In this document: positions 47,547 through 56,085 of the stretch, one piece after another
Layout of the letters: every line of letters begins with the position of its first letter
Numbering within the stretch: the first letter of the stretch is position 1
Source of the DNA: Candidatus Saccharimonas sp.
GTDB lineage: Bacteria > Patescibacteriota > Saccharimonadia > Saccharimonadales > Saccharimonadaceae
Length of the DNA: 64,000 nucleotides
Direction: 5' to 3'
NCBI GenBank assembly: GCA_022736555.1
Contig: DZCW01000001.1
Coordinates: 165,652 to 229,651 of the forward strand
Position numbers and translations under genes: made by a program
Notes under the pieces: generated by a model
The model's database searches: none
Told to the model about the DNA's origin: nothing
What the model saw: the letters and a program-made list of their open reading frames with translations, nothing else

Positions 47547-47945
47547 TTAACGTTTCGAGAACTGTTCGCGCTTGCGAGCAGATCGTAGACCGTATTTCTT
47601 GCGTTCTTTTTCGCGAGAGTCGCGTTTTAGGAACTCAGCCTTTTTAAGGATCGTACGTAGATCACTAAAGCCAACATTTATAGCTTTGGCGATAGCTAGT
47701 TTGATAGCATCAACTTGGCCAGAAGTACCGCCACCTTTGACTACGACAGTAATGTCAAAGTCAGCTTGTTTGTTAACAAGTGCTAGTGGATCAGTGATTT
47801 CAGCTAATTGTGACTTGTTATCGTTTAGATAGTCAGCGGCTAATTTATCATTGATAGTGATCTTGCCTTTACCTTTGTACAGACGTGCCGTTGCAGTTGC
47901 ACTTTTACGTCGTCCCATACCGTAAAGATATTTAGATTCGGTCAT
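47547..47945 (-). CDS. rpsI: Ribosomal protein S9
   Basis: 132 aa from the ATG at 47945; the longer frame overlaps rplM. G-M-G-R-R-K-S-A-T-A-T-A-R opens the protein. V-K-G-G-G-T-S-G-Q-V-D-A-I-K-L follows. The tail (RKKYGLRSARKREQFSKR) reaches the ribosomal P-site tRNA through its last Lys-Arg. It is 1 base after rplM, the conserved pair, and last of the superoperon. Confidence 0.98.
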   Translation of the reverse strand: MTESKYLYGMGRRKSATATARLYKGKGKITINDKLAADYLNDNKSQLAEITDPLALVNKQADFDITVVVKGGGTSGQVDAIKLAIAKAINVGFSDLRTILKKAEFLKRDSREKERKKYGLRSARKREQFSKR

Positions 47946-47946
47946 A

Positions 47947-48393
47947 TTATTTAGTAACCTCAACTTTCTCTGGAGTTTGAGCAGTATGGCTATGTTCCTC
48001 GCCAGCAAAGATGCGTAGGCGCTTTAGGCGCTCGGCAGCTAGCTTGTTACGTGGGATCATACCTTTGACTGCTTCTTCGATGACTCGTTCTGGGAATTTA
48101 GCACGCATTTCACCTAAGTTTGCCTCACGCATACCACCTGGAAAACCAGAGTGACTGTAGTATTTCTTAGCAACTTCTTTGTCGCCGGTAGCTAAAAAGT
48201 TTTTAGCGTTGATAACGACAACATAGTCACCACCATCAATATGTGGGGTGTAGGCTGGTTTATATTTACCGATTAGGTATTTAGCAATAGTTGTAGCAAC
48301 ACGGCCTAGTGGAGCTGTTGAAGCATCTACTAGAATCCAGCGACGTTTAACTTCGCTAGGTTTTTGTGAGTATGTTTTAGAATTTACGACCAT
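47947..48393 (-). CDS. rplM: Ribosomal protein L13
   Basis: 148 aa, the usual size. R-R-W-I-L-V-D-A-S-T-A-P-L-G-R, then H-I-D-G-G-D-Y-V-V-V-I-N-A, Y-Y-S-H-S-G-F-P-G-G and A-V-K-G-M-I-P-R-N-K-L are the family signatures. It is an early-assembling 50S protein. It starts with TAATG overlapping the rplQ stop. Confidence 0.98.
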   Translation of the reverse strand: MVVNSKTYSQKPSEVKRRWILVDASTAPLGRVATTIAKYLIGKYKPAYTPHIDGGDYVVVINAKNFLATGDKEVAKKYYSHSGFPGGMREANLGEMRAKFPERVIEEAVKGMIPRNKLAAERLKRLRIFAGEEHSHTAQTPEKVEVTK

Positions 48394-48797
48394 TATGCTT
48401 TGACCTCCTCGGTCTTTGTTTCTACTAATGTAGACTTAATCTCATCAACAAAAGCAATTGTTGCCATCTGAACACCATCGCCTACGCGTAGTTTAGTACG
48501 TTCAACACGTACATGACCGCTAGTGCGACCGGTTAGCTGTGGGGCAATCAGATCAAATAATCTAAAAGCTGCAGCTTCGGTGCTAAGGCCGGCAATTACT
48601 TGGCGACGATTATGTAAACTGCCTTTTTTTGCCTTGGTAATGAGTTTTTCAATGTAGCGAACTAGTTCTTTGGCTTTTGGATAGGTTGTTTCAATCTTTC
48701 CGTGTATTACCAAACTGGTTGCCAAGCCCTTCAAAAGAGCATGGCGTTGATCGCGCTCGCGACCAAATTTACGTCCAATATATCCGTGTCGATGCAT
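48393..48797 (-). CDS. rplQ: Ribosomal protein L17
   Basis: 134 aa. M-H-R-H-G-Y-I-G-R-K-F-G-R-E-R-D-Q-R is the diagnostic start (family M-R-H-x-x-x-x-x-x-L-x-R). Then T-Y-P-K-A-K-E-L-V and G-R-T-S-G-H-V-R-V. It binds the 50S exit-tunnel side. The gene is directly after rpoA, 2 bases away, as in most bacteria. Confidence 0.97.
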   Translation of the reverse strand: MHRHGYIGRKFGRERDQRHALLKGLATSLVIHGKIETTYPKAKELVRYIEKLITKAKKGSLHNRRQVIAGLSTEAAAFRLFDLIAPQLTGRTSGHVRVERTKLRVGDGVQMATIAFVDEIKSTLVETKTEEVKA

Positions 48798-48799
48798 AA

Positions 48800-49723
48800 T
48801 TAAAGTTCCAATTCCGCCAATTTTTCATTAACTTCATCAAGTGCTTTCGAACCAAAGCCCTTTAGCTCACGCAGATCTTGCTCGCTTAATGTAACTAGAT
48901 CGTGAACGGTGCGAATATCATTGTTAATCAGAGCATTAGCAGTTCGAGCTGTCAAATTCAGTTCCTCTACAGGAGTGTTTAGCTCGTTCTTTTCGCTACT
49001 TAGGGCTTGGCCTAGTGCGGGAGTGGCATCAACAACGGTTGAGCCAGCTAATGCTGTATATTGATTTACTAAAATAGCTGCAGCTTCCTCGAAAGCTTGG
49101 CGTGGAGTAATAGAACCATCGGTTTCGATACTTAGTAATAGTTTATCAAGGTTGGTTTCTTGACCAACACGAGTACTTTCAACTTTGTAGCGTACGCGTA
49201 GTACTGGGCTAAAGATAGCATCAACTGCGATCATATCACTATGAATACGTTTAGTGCTAGAATCTTCGATAGACTGATAGCCACGGCCAGATTCAACTAC
49301 GAAATCAATCAATATAGATTTCTTAGGATCATCAATGTTACAAATAATCTGACCTGGGTTGATTACTTCAACGTCGGCAGTTGTTTTGATGTCGGCGGCA
49401 GTGACTGGGCCGGCACCTTTTTTCTCTAGACGAACTTCAACTGGCTCATCGCTAAAGGCTTTTAGACGAATATTCTTGATATTTAACATAATATCAATCA
49501 CATCTTCTTTTACGCCAGGGATGGTTGTAAATTCATGACTAGCACCTTCGATACGAAAAGCTACGATAGCAGCACCTTCGATACTAGATAACAATACGCG
49601 GCGTAGGCTATTACCAAGGGTATTACCGTAACCGGCGTGAAGTGGTGCAATATCAAATGTTGCGTTAGTTGCGTTAGTCTCTTCAATATTCGCAAGTGCT
49701 GGATTGTAAATAACTTTTGTCAT
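48800..49723 (-). CDS. rpoA: RNA polymerase alpha subunit
   Basis: 307 aa. The N-terminal assembly domain has PLHAGYGNTLGNSLRRVLLS (about 27-46), then TIPGVKEDVIDIMLNIKN. After a linker, the C-terminal domain (about 245-307) has the helix-hairpin-helix N-D-I-R-T-V-H-D-L-V and GFGSKALDEVNEKL that binds UP elements and activators. Length is slightly short of 315-330. It lies in the rpsD-rpoA-rplQ order with 21 bases after rpsD. Confidence 0.98.
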   Translation of the reverse strand: MTKVIYNPALANIEETNATNATFDIAPLHAGYGNTLGNSLRRVLLSSIEGAAIVAFRIEGASHEFTTIPGVKEDVIDIMLNIKNIRLKAFSDEPVEVRLEKKGAGPVTAADIKTTADVEVINPGQIICNIDDPKKSILIDFVVESGRGYQSIEDSSTKRIHSDMIAVDAIFSPVLRVRYKVESTRVGQETNLDKLLLSIETDGSITPRQAFEEAAAILVNQYTALAGSTVVDATPALGQALSSEKNELNTPVEELNLTARTANALINNDIRTVHDLVTLSEQDLRELKGFGSKALDEVNEKLAELEL

Positions 49724-49744
49724 TGTTTTTAGGCTCCTTACCCT

Positions 49745-50371
49745 TTAACGTGAGTAATACTCAACGATTAGCTGTTCTTTGATATCAACTTCTGCTTCTT
49801 CGCGTGTTGGTACACCGGTTATTGAAATAGTTAGTTTTTTAGTATCACTCTTCAACCAACTTAGAGTTGTTTGGAAAGTATTCTTAGAAATTTCATCCAT
49901 TTGGCTAAAATAACCTGATTTAGTGCTCTTTGGACGAACCACTAGTTCATCACCTGGTTTTAGGCGAATTGAAGGGATGTCGATACGACGATCATTCAAT
50001 AGGAAATGTCCGTGGCTAACTAATTGACGAGCAGCACGACGGCTAGTAGCAAAACCTGCTCGGTAAACTGCATTATCAGCACGTCGTTCTAGCAATTGCA
50101 GTAAGGCTGCACCTGGTAGTAATTCTCGAGTACTTAGACGTTCTGCCTCTTGCATAAGCTTGGCAAATTGTTTTTCTAATAGACCATAAATACGACGAAC
50201 TTTTTGCTTTTCGCGTAACTGGGTTAAATATAGACTTGATTTACCTGGACGGCCGCCGGCGTGCATTCCTGGAATACCGGTCTTTTTAGCCATAACTTTG
50301 TGCGCCTTAGGATGCAATGCATAACCTTCGCGACGACTTTGTTTAACAATTGGGGAAGTATCTCGTGCCAT
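49745..50371 (-). CDS. rpsD: Ribosomal protein S4
   Basis: 208 aa. The N-terminal segment has S-R-R-E-G-Y-A-L and no CxxC zinc pairs. Q-L-R-E-K-Q-K-V-R-R-I-Y-G follows, then the S4 domain with RRADNAVYRAGFATSRRAAR, QLVSHGHF and R-I-D-I-P-S-I. It initiates 30S body assembly and may autoregulate its operon. It is 3 bases after rpsK. Confidence 0.98.
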   Translation of the reverse strand: MARDTSPIVKQSRREGYALHPKAHKVMAKKTGIPGMHAGGRPGKSSLYLTQLREKQKVRRIYGLLEKQFAKLMQEAERLSTRELLPGAALLQLLERRADNAVYRAGFATSRRAARQLVSHGHFLLNDRRIDIPSIRLKPGDELVVRPKSTKSGYFSQMDEISKNTFQTTLSWLKSDTKKLTISITGVPTREEAEVDIKEQLIVEYYSR

Positions 50372-50374
50372 AAT

Positions 50375-50770
50375 CTATGCCCTTCTCGCTTTACGTGGAC
50401 GTACACCACCGTGTGGTATACCTGTTACGTCCTTGATACTATCAACGGTAATTTCATAACCACTCATAGCGCGGATAGCAGCATCTCGTCCTAGGCCTAC
50501 GCCTTTGACGAAGACATCAACGGAATTAGCGCCAAACTGAGTTTTAGCTAATTCTGCTACTTTTTCGGCAGCAATTTGTGATGCGTATGCAGTACCTTTT
50601 TTGCTTCCACGGAAACCAGAAGCGCCAGCGCTAGACGATGCTAATACGTTGCCGCCCTTGTCGGTAAAAGTAACAATGGTGTTATTAAACGTTGCTTGAA
50701 TATGCAGCTGACCGGATGGAACCGATCGGCGCTGTTTTTTACGTGTAGTAGTTGTTTTAACTTCTGCCAT
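50375..50770 (-). CDS. rpsK: Ribosomal protein S11
   Basis: 131 aa. H-I-Q-A-T-F-N-N-T-I-V-T-F-T-D, S-S-A-G-A-S-G-F-R-G-S-K-K-G-T, then G-V-G-L-G-R-D-A-A-I-R and the C-terminal D-V-T-G-I-P-H-G-G-V-R-P are all family signatures. It lies on the 30S platform near mRNA. It follows rpsM by 14 bases. Confidence 0.98.
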   Translation of the reverse strand: MAEVKTTTTRKKQRRSVPSGQLHIQATFNNTIVTFTDKGGNVLASSSAGASGFRGSKKGTAYASQIAAEKVAELAKTQFGANSVDVFVKGVGLGRDAAIRAMSGYEITVDSIKDVTGIPHGGVRPRKARRA

Positions 50771-50784
50771 AATCTAATTCCTTC

Positions 50785-51171
50785 CTACGTCTTAGACGCC
50801 GATTTCTTTTGTGTTCCGCCTACTGCTACACCTTTACCCTTACGAGTTTTTGCGTTCGTGCGAGTACGCTGTCCATGAACTGGAAGCCCACTCTTGTGCC
50901 GTAGCCCGCGATATGAATTGATATCTTTTAGGCGTTTAATATTATTTGTTACCTGACGCTGTAGGTCGCCTTCGACGGTGTAGTTGTTATCAACTACCTC
51001 GCGTAAGCGCTGTTCTTCAGCCTCGGTGAGATCTTTCACCCGAGTGGTCGGCTCTACTTTTGCCGCCGCAAGGATGGTCGATGCAAATTTCGGACCGATG
51101 CCGTAAATATACGTCAAAGCGATCTGAACTTGCTTTTCTGATGGGATCGTAACCCCAGCGATTCGAGCCAT
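50785..51171 (-). CDS. rpsM: Ribosomal protein S13
   Basis: 128 aa. [10 protein letters not shown] opens it, then Y-I-Y-G-I-G, the H2TH region, and [18 protein letters not shown] near residue 90. The tail is Lys/Thr-rich. It contacts the P-site tRNA and the L5 bridge. It is 2 bases after rpmJ. Confidence 0.98.
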   Translation of the reverse strand: MARIAGVTIPSEKQVQIALTYIYGIGPKFASTILAAAKVEPTTRVKDLTEAEEQRLREVVDNNYTVEGDLQRQVTNNIKRLKDINSYRGLRHKSGLPVHGQRTRTNAKTRKGKGVAVGGTQKKSASKT

Positions 51172-51173
51172 GC

Positions 51174-51290
51174 TTAACCCTGCCTTTGCTTGTTCTTAGG
51201 TTTTTTCTTGTTGATGATACGCAGCACGCCTTTACGACGAACTAGCTGATCATCAGGACTGATTTTTTTGACACTTGCACGAACTTTCAT
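51174..51290 (-). CDS. rpmJ: Ribosomal protein L36, cysteine-free
   Basis: I read this 38 aa frame by hand. It begins [20 protein letters not shown], continues G-V-L-R-I-I and ends K-N-K-Q-R-Q-G. Start, central RRKG and the KQRQG tail are L36 signatures. The usual zinc ligands (three Cys and one His) are absent: where most have K-I-C-D-K-C, this has K-I-S-P-D-D. It is between infA and rpsM, its normal place. Confidence 0.95.
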   Translation of the reverse strand: MKVRASVKKISPDDQLVRRKGVLRIINKKKPKNKQRQG

Positions 51291-51320
51291 AAGCGTTCAA
51301 AAACTCCTGTTGCCTTAAAT

Positions 51321-51545
51321 TTAATCTTTTAAGCGGAAAGTGATTCTACCCTTACTGAGATCGTAAGGAGTCAACTCGACTTCCACTTTATCGCCTGGCA
51401 CAAGTCGGATATAATGCTTGCGCATTTTACCTGAAATATGGGCGATTATACTATAGCCATTCTCAAGTTCCACTTTGAATTGAGTATTAGGCAGTGATTC
51501 CACCACCTTTCCCTGCAATCTAATTACTTCTTTTTGACTGACCAT
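51321..51545 (-). CDS. infA: Translation initiation factor IF-1
   Basis: 74 aa, one S1/OB domain. [35 protein letters not shown] and P-Y-D-L-S-K-G-R-I are signatures. It blocks the A site during initiation. It is first of the rpmJ-rpsM-rpsK-rpsD-rpoA-rplQ-rplM-rpsI series, behind two promoters. Confidence 0.98.
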   Translation of the reverse strand: MVSQKEVIRLQGKVVESLPNTQFKVELENGYSIIAHISGKMRKHYIRLVPGDKVEVELTPYDLSKGRITFRLKD

Positions 51546-51560
51546 AAGTTACAGTTAGTG

Positions 51561-51589
51561 ATTATACACCAAAGAGGCGCTGACGTAAA
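51561..51589 (-). promoter_or_regulatory. infA promoter P2
   Basis: TTTACG (51589-51584), 17 bp, TATAAT (51566-51561) with TG just upstream. It lies 15 bases before the infA start. Confidence 0.72.
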
Positions 51590-51601
51590 GAGATAAAAAT
51601 A

Positions 51602-51627
51602 CAAAACCCGCGCGATTTCGCGTTTTG
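51602..51627 (-). terminator. Attenuator-like hairpin between infA promoters
   Basis: On the minus strand CAAAACGCG and CGCGCGGGTTTTG form a stem with a small GG bulge, followed by TATTTTTATC. It lies in the leader of the P1 transcript and may attenuate it. Confidence 0.55.
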
Positions 51628-51643
51628 CATCTAAGTAATTTCT

Positions 51644-51671
51644 ATTATATCGCAACCAGAACCATTGTCAA
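51644..51671 (-). promoter_or_regulatory. infA promoter P1
   Basis: TTGACA (51671-51666), 16 bp, TATAAT (51649-51644): a consensus sigma70 promoter. Confidence 0.85.
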
Positions 51672-51697
51672 ATAAAATAGCGCTCACTAGTAGCGCC
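51672..51697 (-). terminator. Terminator after the secY-side operon
   Basis: GGCGCT and AGCGCT pair over a 7-base loop, then ATTTTATTT on the minus strand, just upstream of infA P1. Confidence 0.68.
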
Positions 51698-51714
51698 GTA
51701 AAGAAGTTGTAATA

Positions 51715-52089
51715 TCACCGGTTTAACAGTGACCAGGGTGTCTTTGCGCGGTAGATATACCTATGAGACTCACCAATTCTAAATGCACTGACTATAGCTA
51801 GTTCATCCATGATTCGCCCAAAATATCTCTCGTTTACCCAACCTAGCCTACCGATTGTGTGTTTAATCACTTCGTAATACCAGGAATAGCCGCTATTTTG
51901 TGAATTATAACCTAACTCGACTAAATATTGCAGAACTTTTTGTAGATGCTCTGTAGCCATGCCGCAATGATCTATTTTATTGGCGTAATAGTCGGGTTCC
52001 ATGGCTGGGTTTAGATACTTAGCTGCCTGTCTGATATTCCAGTTGCAAAGATACTGAAGCCTGAGTGTATTAATCGCAGAGACAAACAC
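51715..52089 (-). CDS. Hypothetical protein between secY and infA
   Basis: 124 aa starting with GTG 5 bases after AAGAGGTGAT. No family is recognised. It is mostly helical with many aromatic residues (GYSWYYEVIKHTIGRLGWVN, about 68-87), perhaps a winged-helix-like fold (RIMDELAIVSAFRIGESHRY). It occupies the place where adk and map usually lie; neither is present here. A terminator follows it. Confidence 0.55.
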   Translation of the reverse strand: MFVSAINTLRLQYLCNWNIRQAAKYLNPAMEPDYYANKIDHCGMATEHLQKVLQYLVELGYNSQNSGYSWYYEVIKHTIGRLGWVNERYFGRIMDELAIVSAFRIGESHRYIYRAKTPWSLLNR

Positions 52090-52185
52090 AACACATCACC
52101 TCTTTTCAAATATTCAATCACCTACGAGGATACTCGCCAGTAATCAATATTGAATACGATATCATGGATTAACTTATAGATCAAT

Positions 52186-53598
52186 TTACTTGTAGTCGTC
52201 GTATGTAACCATTAAGGCCCGTGAGTTGATCTGGCGTAATGATTCGAGAGCTACCGAAACCACAATTAGCAGACCAGTACCACCGATCGAGAGCTTGCTG
52301 CCGGTCACTCCGGCTAAGTTATACATCAGGAATTCACCAATGAACGGCATAACTGCAATAAGTCCTAGCGTTAATGATCCGAATAGAGTTAGTCGATTAA
52401 CTGTACGGTTTAAATATTCCTCGGTCTGTTTACCCGGGCGAATACCTTCAATAAAACCACCCTGTTTTTGTAGATTTTCAGCAATTTCATTCGAGTTAAA
52501 AACGATACCAGTATAGAAATATGTGAACAAAATTACCAGCACAAAATATGCTATAGGATAAATGAAGGCTTGGAGCGTAGAACCAGTCCATGCACCTGCA
52601 CCGGGGGCCTGAAACCAACTAATTAGATTATTAGCTAATGTTAAGAACGATGCGTTATTAGTAGCCTTTAATATCTGCCCCACGAACGCTGGTATAGATA
52701 GAAATGAAACCGCAAAAATAATCGGAATAACGTTGGCCGAGATCAGTTTGACGGGTAATATACTCTTAACTCCACCATAACTACTATTACCATGGACACG
52801 TTTAGCGTAATTAACCGTAATAACGCGTTGGGCTTCGTTTACTTTGACTAGAACATACAATATTACCAGCGATATTAATGTCAACGCTATAGCTATCCAA
52901 AAGGATATCGGGTTAACTGGTATCGTAAACCAATTAAATACATGAATTACGCCTTTGGAGGTATCAAAAAGTGACGTACCGATAGTTGAAATTGTTGTCG
53001 GTAATTGGCTGACGATACCGGCAAAGATAACTAGACTAATACCATTACCAACACCCTGTTCGGTAATTAACTCACCTAGCCACATCAGTAGTACCGAGCC
53101 AGCACTCATAGCGGCAACCGCTACGATCCAGCCAGTTAGCGATGCATCCGTCAGAACAGTTGTATTACCCGCTAAAACAGTTTGACGTAGGATATAAACA
53201 AACGCGATTGATTGAATAACGGCAAGCGGCACACTAATCATGCGTGTCCATTGATTAATCTTGCGACGACCAGATTCGCCATCTTTGTGCAGTTCTTCGA
53301 GTTTAGGTATGGCTTTGGTTAAAAGCTGAGTAATAATCGAGGAAGTAATGAATGGGCTCATACCAACTAAAATAATCGAGAAGCTAGTTAATGCTCCACC
53401 TGATAATAAGTTCAGGAACCCACCAAGGTCGGAGCCAGTAATAATACTATTAATTACTGACTTTAGCTGGGTAGGTTCCGCTAGGGGCACTGGCACATGC
53501 GCCAAAAGGCGGTAGGCAACGATGAGTCCAAGCACAATAACGACACGCTTGAGCATATCGCGGTTCTTTAATGACTTAAAGATTGTTTTAAAATTCAT
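52186..53598 (-). CDS. secY: Preprotein translocase SecY
   Basis: 470 aa with ten membrane helices. R-L-L-A-H-V-P-V-P (helix 1), G-M-S-P-F-I-T-S-S-I-I-T-Q-L (helix 2 and plug area), GQGxGNGIS-like E-Q-G-V-G-N-G-I-S-L, K-R-V-H-G-N-S-S-Y and the C-terminal RPGKQTEEYLNR are signatures. It is the protein-conducting channel, pairing with SecE (11939). It follows rplO after ~86 bases. Confidence 0.98.
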   Translation of the reverse strand: MNFKTIFKSLKNRDMLKRVVIVLGLIVAYRLLAHVPVPLAEPTQLKSVINSIITGSDLGGFLNLLSGGALTSFSIILVGMSPFITSSIITQLLTKAIPKLEELHKDGESGRRKINQWTRMISVPLAVIQSIAFVYILRQTVLAGNTTVLTDASLTGWIVAVAAMSAGSVLLMWLGELITEQGVGNGISLVIFAGIVSQLPTTISTIGTSLFDTSKGVIHVFNWFTIPVNPISFWIAIALTLISLVILYVLVKVNEAQRVITVNYAKRVHGNSSYGGVKSILPVKLISANVIPIIFAVSFLSIPAFVGQILKATNNASFLTLANNLISWFQAPGAGAWTGSTLQAFIYPIAYFVLVILFTYFYTGIVFNSNEIAENLQKQGGFIEGIRPGKQTEEYLNRTVNRLTLFGSLTLGLIAVMPFIGEFLMYNLAGVTGSKLSIGGTGLLIVVSVALESLRQINSRALMVTYDDYK

Positions 53599-53684
53599 CT
53601 GTTGTACTACCCCTCTTTAACATCGCCCGGCAAGTGCTTGGCGTTACAATTTAACAAAATATTCTCAGAATACAAGAGAACTAA

Positions 53685-54167
53685 TTATTTAGCAGTTGGT
53701 TCAGCTGCTTTTGTACTCTTTTTCAATGGTACAGCAGTTTTAACAAAAGTTCCACCGGCTTTTACAACAGCAGCTTGGACACTTTTACTAGCACCAGCAA
53801 CCTGCAAATTGATATTTTTAGTCAATTCACCACGTAAAATTACTTTTACAGCCTGATAAGGTGATGAAATATATCCCTCTTTGAATAGAGAAAAATTATC
53901 AACAATCTTAGCAGTAAGGTTATTTAGATGATCTAGATATACTACCTGAGCTGGAGTTCGTAGTGATTTAAAACCACGTGCTTTTGGAACAGCAGTTACA
54001 ATTGTTCGTGAACCACCAGCGAATACTGGACCTAGTTTTTTACCAGTACGAGATTTTTGACCCTTGGTACCACGTCCGGCAGTTTTACCTTGACCGCTAG
54101 CAATACCACGACCTACGCGCTTAGTGCCTTTGTTTGAGCTGACTTGAAGTTCATTATACTTAGTCAT
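53685..54167 (-). CDS. rplO: Ribosomal protein L15
   Basis: 160 aa. K-R-V-G-R-G-I-A-S-G-Q-G-K-T-A-G-R-G-T-K-G-Q is the Gly/Arg-rich L15 start, with L-T-K-N-I-N-L-Q-V-A-G-A-S-K-S-V (KVxxxGxSxxA-like) later. A Lys/Ala/Pro-rich tail extends the usual ~145 aa. It follows rpsE directly: rpmD (L30), normally between them, is missing, a CPR trait. Confidence 0.97.
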   Translation of the reverse strand: MTKYNELQVSSNKGTKRVGRGIASGQGKTAGRGTKGQKSRTGKKLGPVFAGGSRTIVTAVPKARGFKSLRTPAQVVYLDHLNNLTAKIVDNFSLFKEGYISSPYQAVKVILRGELTKNINLQVAGASKSVQAAVVKAGGTFVKTAVPLKKSTKAAEPTAK

Positions 54168-54752
54168 TTATTTAGTCTCCTTCTCGACAGCTTTTTTAAC
54201 AACTGGTTTTTTCGAGGTAGCATTTAGCCATTCGCTTTTAGGAACTAGGCTCTTTAGAGCTTCGATCGTTGCGTAGGCAATGTTTACTTTGTTGGTTGAA
54301 CCTAATGATTTAGTAATTAAATCATGGACACCAGTTACACCGATAATCGAACGAACAACACCACCGGCAATAATACCAGTACCAGGTGAGGCTGGTTTCA
54401 TGATTACTCGAGAGCCAGCATATTTAACTTCGGCATCATGAGGAACAGTATCTTTGTCGATAGCAATCGAAATGATGTGTTTTTTGGCAACTTCGGTAGC
54501 TTTGGCAACTGCTGCTTGAACATCAGCACCTTTGGCAACGCCAATACCGACTTTGTCTTTTTTATTACCGACGACTACTAATGCCTTGAAGCGGAAACGA
54601 CGTCCACCTTTTACGACACGAGCAACACGATCAATATTGATAACTAATTCTTCGAATTCTTTTGGTTCAGTTGGAGCCTGATTGTGACGTCCATTATTGC
54701 CACCACGTTGGTTTCGTGAATCAGTCTTTGGTTTTGAAGTAGCTTCGACCAT
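54168..54752 (-). CDS. rpsE: Ribosomal protein S5
   Basis: 194 aa. The dsRNA-binding N-terminal domain has R-V-A-R-V-V-K-G-G-R-R-F-R-F-K-A and V-G-I-G-V-A-K-G-A-D-V. The C-terminal domain has G-T-G-I-I-A-G-G-V-V-R-S-I and LGSTNKVNIAYATIEAL. A polar N-terminal ~30 residues (Asn/Gln-rich) and Lys-rich tail are extra. S5 affects decoding accuracy and mRNA unwinding. Confidence 0.98.
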   Translation of the reverse strand: MVEATSKPKTDSRNQRGGNNGRHNQAPTEPKEFEELVINIDRVARVVKGGRRFRFKALVVVGNKKDKVGIGVAKGADVQAAVAKATEVAKKHIISIAIDKDTVPHDAEVKYAGSRVIMKPASPGTGIIAGGVVRSIIGVTGVHDLITKSLGSTNKVNIAYATIEALKSLVPKSEWLNATSKKPVVKKAVEKETK

Positions 54753-54753
54753 A

Positions 54754-55107
54754 TTAGAAAATTAAACCTTCCTTGCGTGCAGCTTCTGCTAGTGCACTTA
54801 AACGTTTAGCGTATCTGTGGCCATTACGATCAAACACAACCGTGCTAATCTTGGCTTTTTTGGCTTTTTTAGCAATGTCCGTGCCGATAATAGCAGCTTG
54901 TTCAGTAATAGTACCGGTAATTTTAGTACCGACAGTAGTGCTGGCAGCTAATGTATTCTGTTTGATGTCATCGATTAACTGGACACTGACGTGTTTATTA
55001 CTAATCAAAACACTTAGACGTGGCCTGTCGGCTGTACCAGAAATTTTAGCACGAACACGATTCTTGCGGAGATTTTGGTTTAATATTTTTTTAGCTAAAT
55101 TATTCAT
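54754..55107 (-). CDS. rplR: Ribosomal protein L18
   Basis: 117 aa from the ATG at 55107; the longer frame overlaps rplF. R-V-R-A-K-I-S-G-T-A-D-R-P-R-L-S-V and V-F-D-R-N-G-H-R-Y-A-K-R-L-S-A-L-A-E-A-A-R are signatures. It binds 5S rRNA with L5. One base after rplF. Confidence 0.97.
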   Translation of the reverse strand: MNNLAKKILNQNLRKNRVRAKISGTADRPRLSVLISNKHVSVQLIDDIKQNTLAASTTVGTKITGTITEQAAIIGTDIAKKAKKAKISTVVFDRNGHRYAKRLSALAEAARKEGLIF

Positions 55108-55108
55108 A

Positions 55109-55642
55109 TTATTTACCAGCCTTTCCAGCCTTGTGACGTAATACTTCATCAGCATACTTAATACCTTTGCCCTTATATGGCTCTGGTTTTTTAAGTGAGC
55201 GAATTTCAGCAGCAGTTTGACCAACAGCTTGTTTATCAATACCACTGACAGTGATATTCATCTTGTCAATTAGTAATGAGATCCCTTTTGGGGCATTGTA
55301 CTTAACTGGGTGTGAAAAACCTAGTAGCATTTCGATTGATTGACCACCGCCATTAACACGGAAACCAACACCGTTTACTTCTAGTTTCTTTTCATAGCCC
55401 TTAGTAACACCGATGACGGCATTATTTAGCAAAGTGCGCTGTAGACCGTGTTGCTCTTTGGCGACACGTTCGTCGTCTTTGCGTACAACAATAGCTTGTG
55501 CACCATCAACCGATACAGTCACGTCACTCAAATGCGGTACAGTCAGTTCACCTTTTGGCCCTTTGACTGAGATAACATTCGAGTCAACCGTGATTGTCAC
55601 ACCGGAAGGTATTGCAATTGGTAGTTTTCCGATTCGACTCAT
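55109..55642 (-). CDS. rplF: Ribosomal protein L6
   Basis: 177 aa. M-S-R-I-G-K-L-P-I-A-I-P-S-G-V opens it; V-K-G-P-K-G-E-L, then N-G-V-G-F-R-V and the C-terminal K-K-P-E-P-Y-K-G-K-G-I-K-Y are signatures. Two alpha/beta repeats near the sarcin-ricin loop. The order rpsH-rplF-rplR-rpsE is standard. Confidence 0.98.
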   Translation of the reverse strand: MSRIGKLPIAIPSGVTITVDSNVISVKGPKGELTVPHLSDVTVSVDGAQAIVVRKDDERVAKEQHGLQRTLLNNAVIGVTKGYEKKLEVNGVGFRVNGGGQSIEMLLGFSHPVKYNAPKGISLLIDKMNITVSGIDKQAVGQTAAEIRSLKKPEPYKGKGIKYADEVLRHKAGKAGK

Positions 55643-55669
55643 AATTGATTCCTTTTCCTTTTATTTACT

Positions 55670-56071
55670 CTAATAAATACTTAATAATAATTCGCCGCCA
55701 AGCCGTTCTTTGATAGCAGTGTGACCTGGGATAACACCTTTGCTGGTGCTAATTAGGATCATACCACGACCACTTTTGACTTTTGGAATATTATCAGCAC
55801 TAACATAAACACGACGGCCGGGCTTTGACAGACGAGTAATCTCGGTAATCTTGGCATTTTCGCCTGGTTGATTGATGACAATAACCAAAGTGTCTCGTGG
55901 TTTAGTGCTCTCGACTTTTACTTCACTCAAATATTTAGCTTTTTTAAGCTGTTGAGCGATAGTAACTTTTAATTTACTTGATGGTACACGAATTTCGTTT
56001 TTACCAACCATAACTGCGTTACGGATGCGAGTTAGTAGGTCGGCGATTGGATCTGTAGATTGTAATGACAT
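55670..56071 (-). CDS. rpsH: Ribosomal protein S8
   Basis: 133 aa. D-P-I-A-D-L-L-T-R-I-R-N-A near the start; S-K-P-G-R-R-V-Y-V and the C-terminal I-L-I-S-T-S-K-G-V-I-P-G-H are signatures. It organises the central domain of 16S rRNA and in E. coli represses the spc operon. It starts 14 bases after rpsN. Confidence 0.98.
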   Translation of the reverse strand: MSLQSTDPIADLLTRIRNAVMVGKNEIRVPSSKLKVTIAQQLKKAKYLSEVKVESTKPRDTLVIVINQPGENAKITEITRLSKPGRRVYVSADNIPKVKSGRGMILISTSKGVIPGHTAIKERLGGELLLSIY

Positions 56072-56085
56072 ATTTTATTCCTTTC

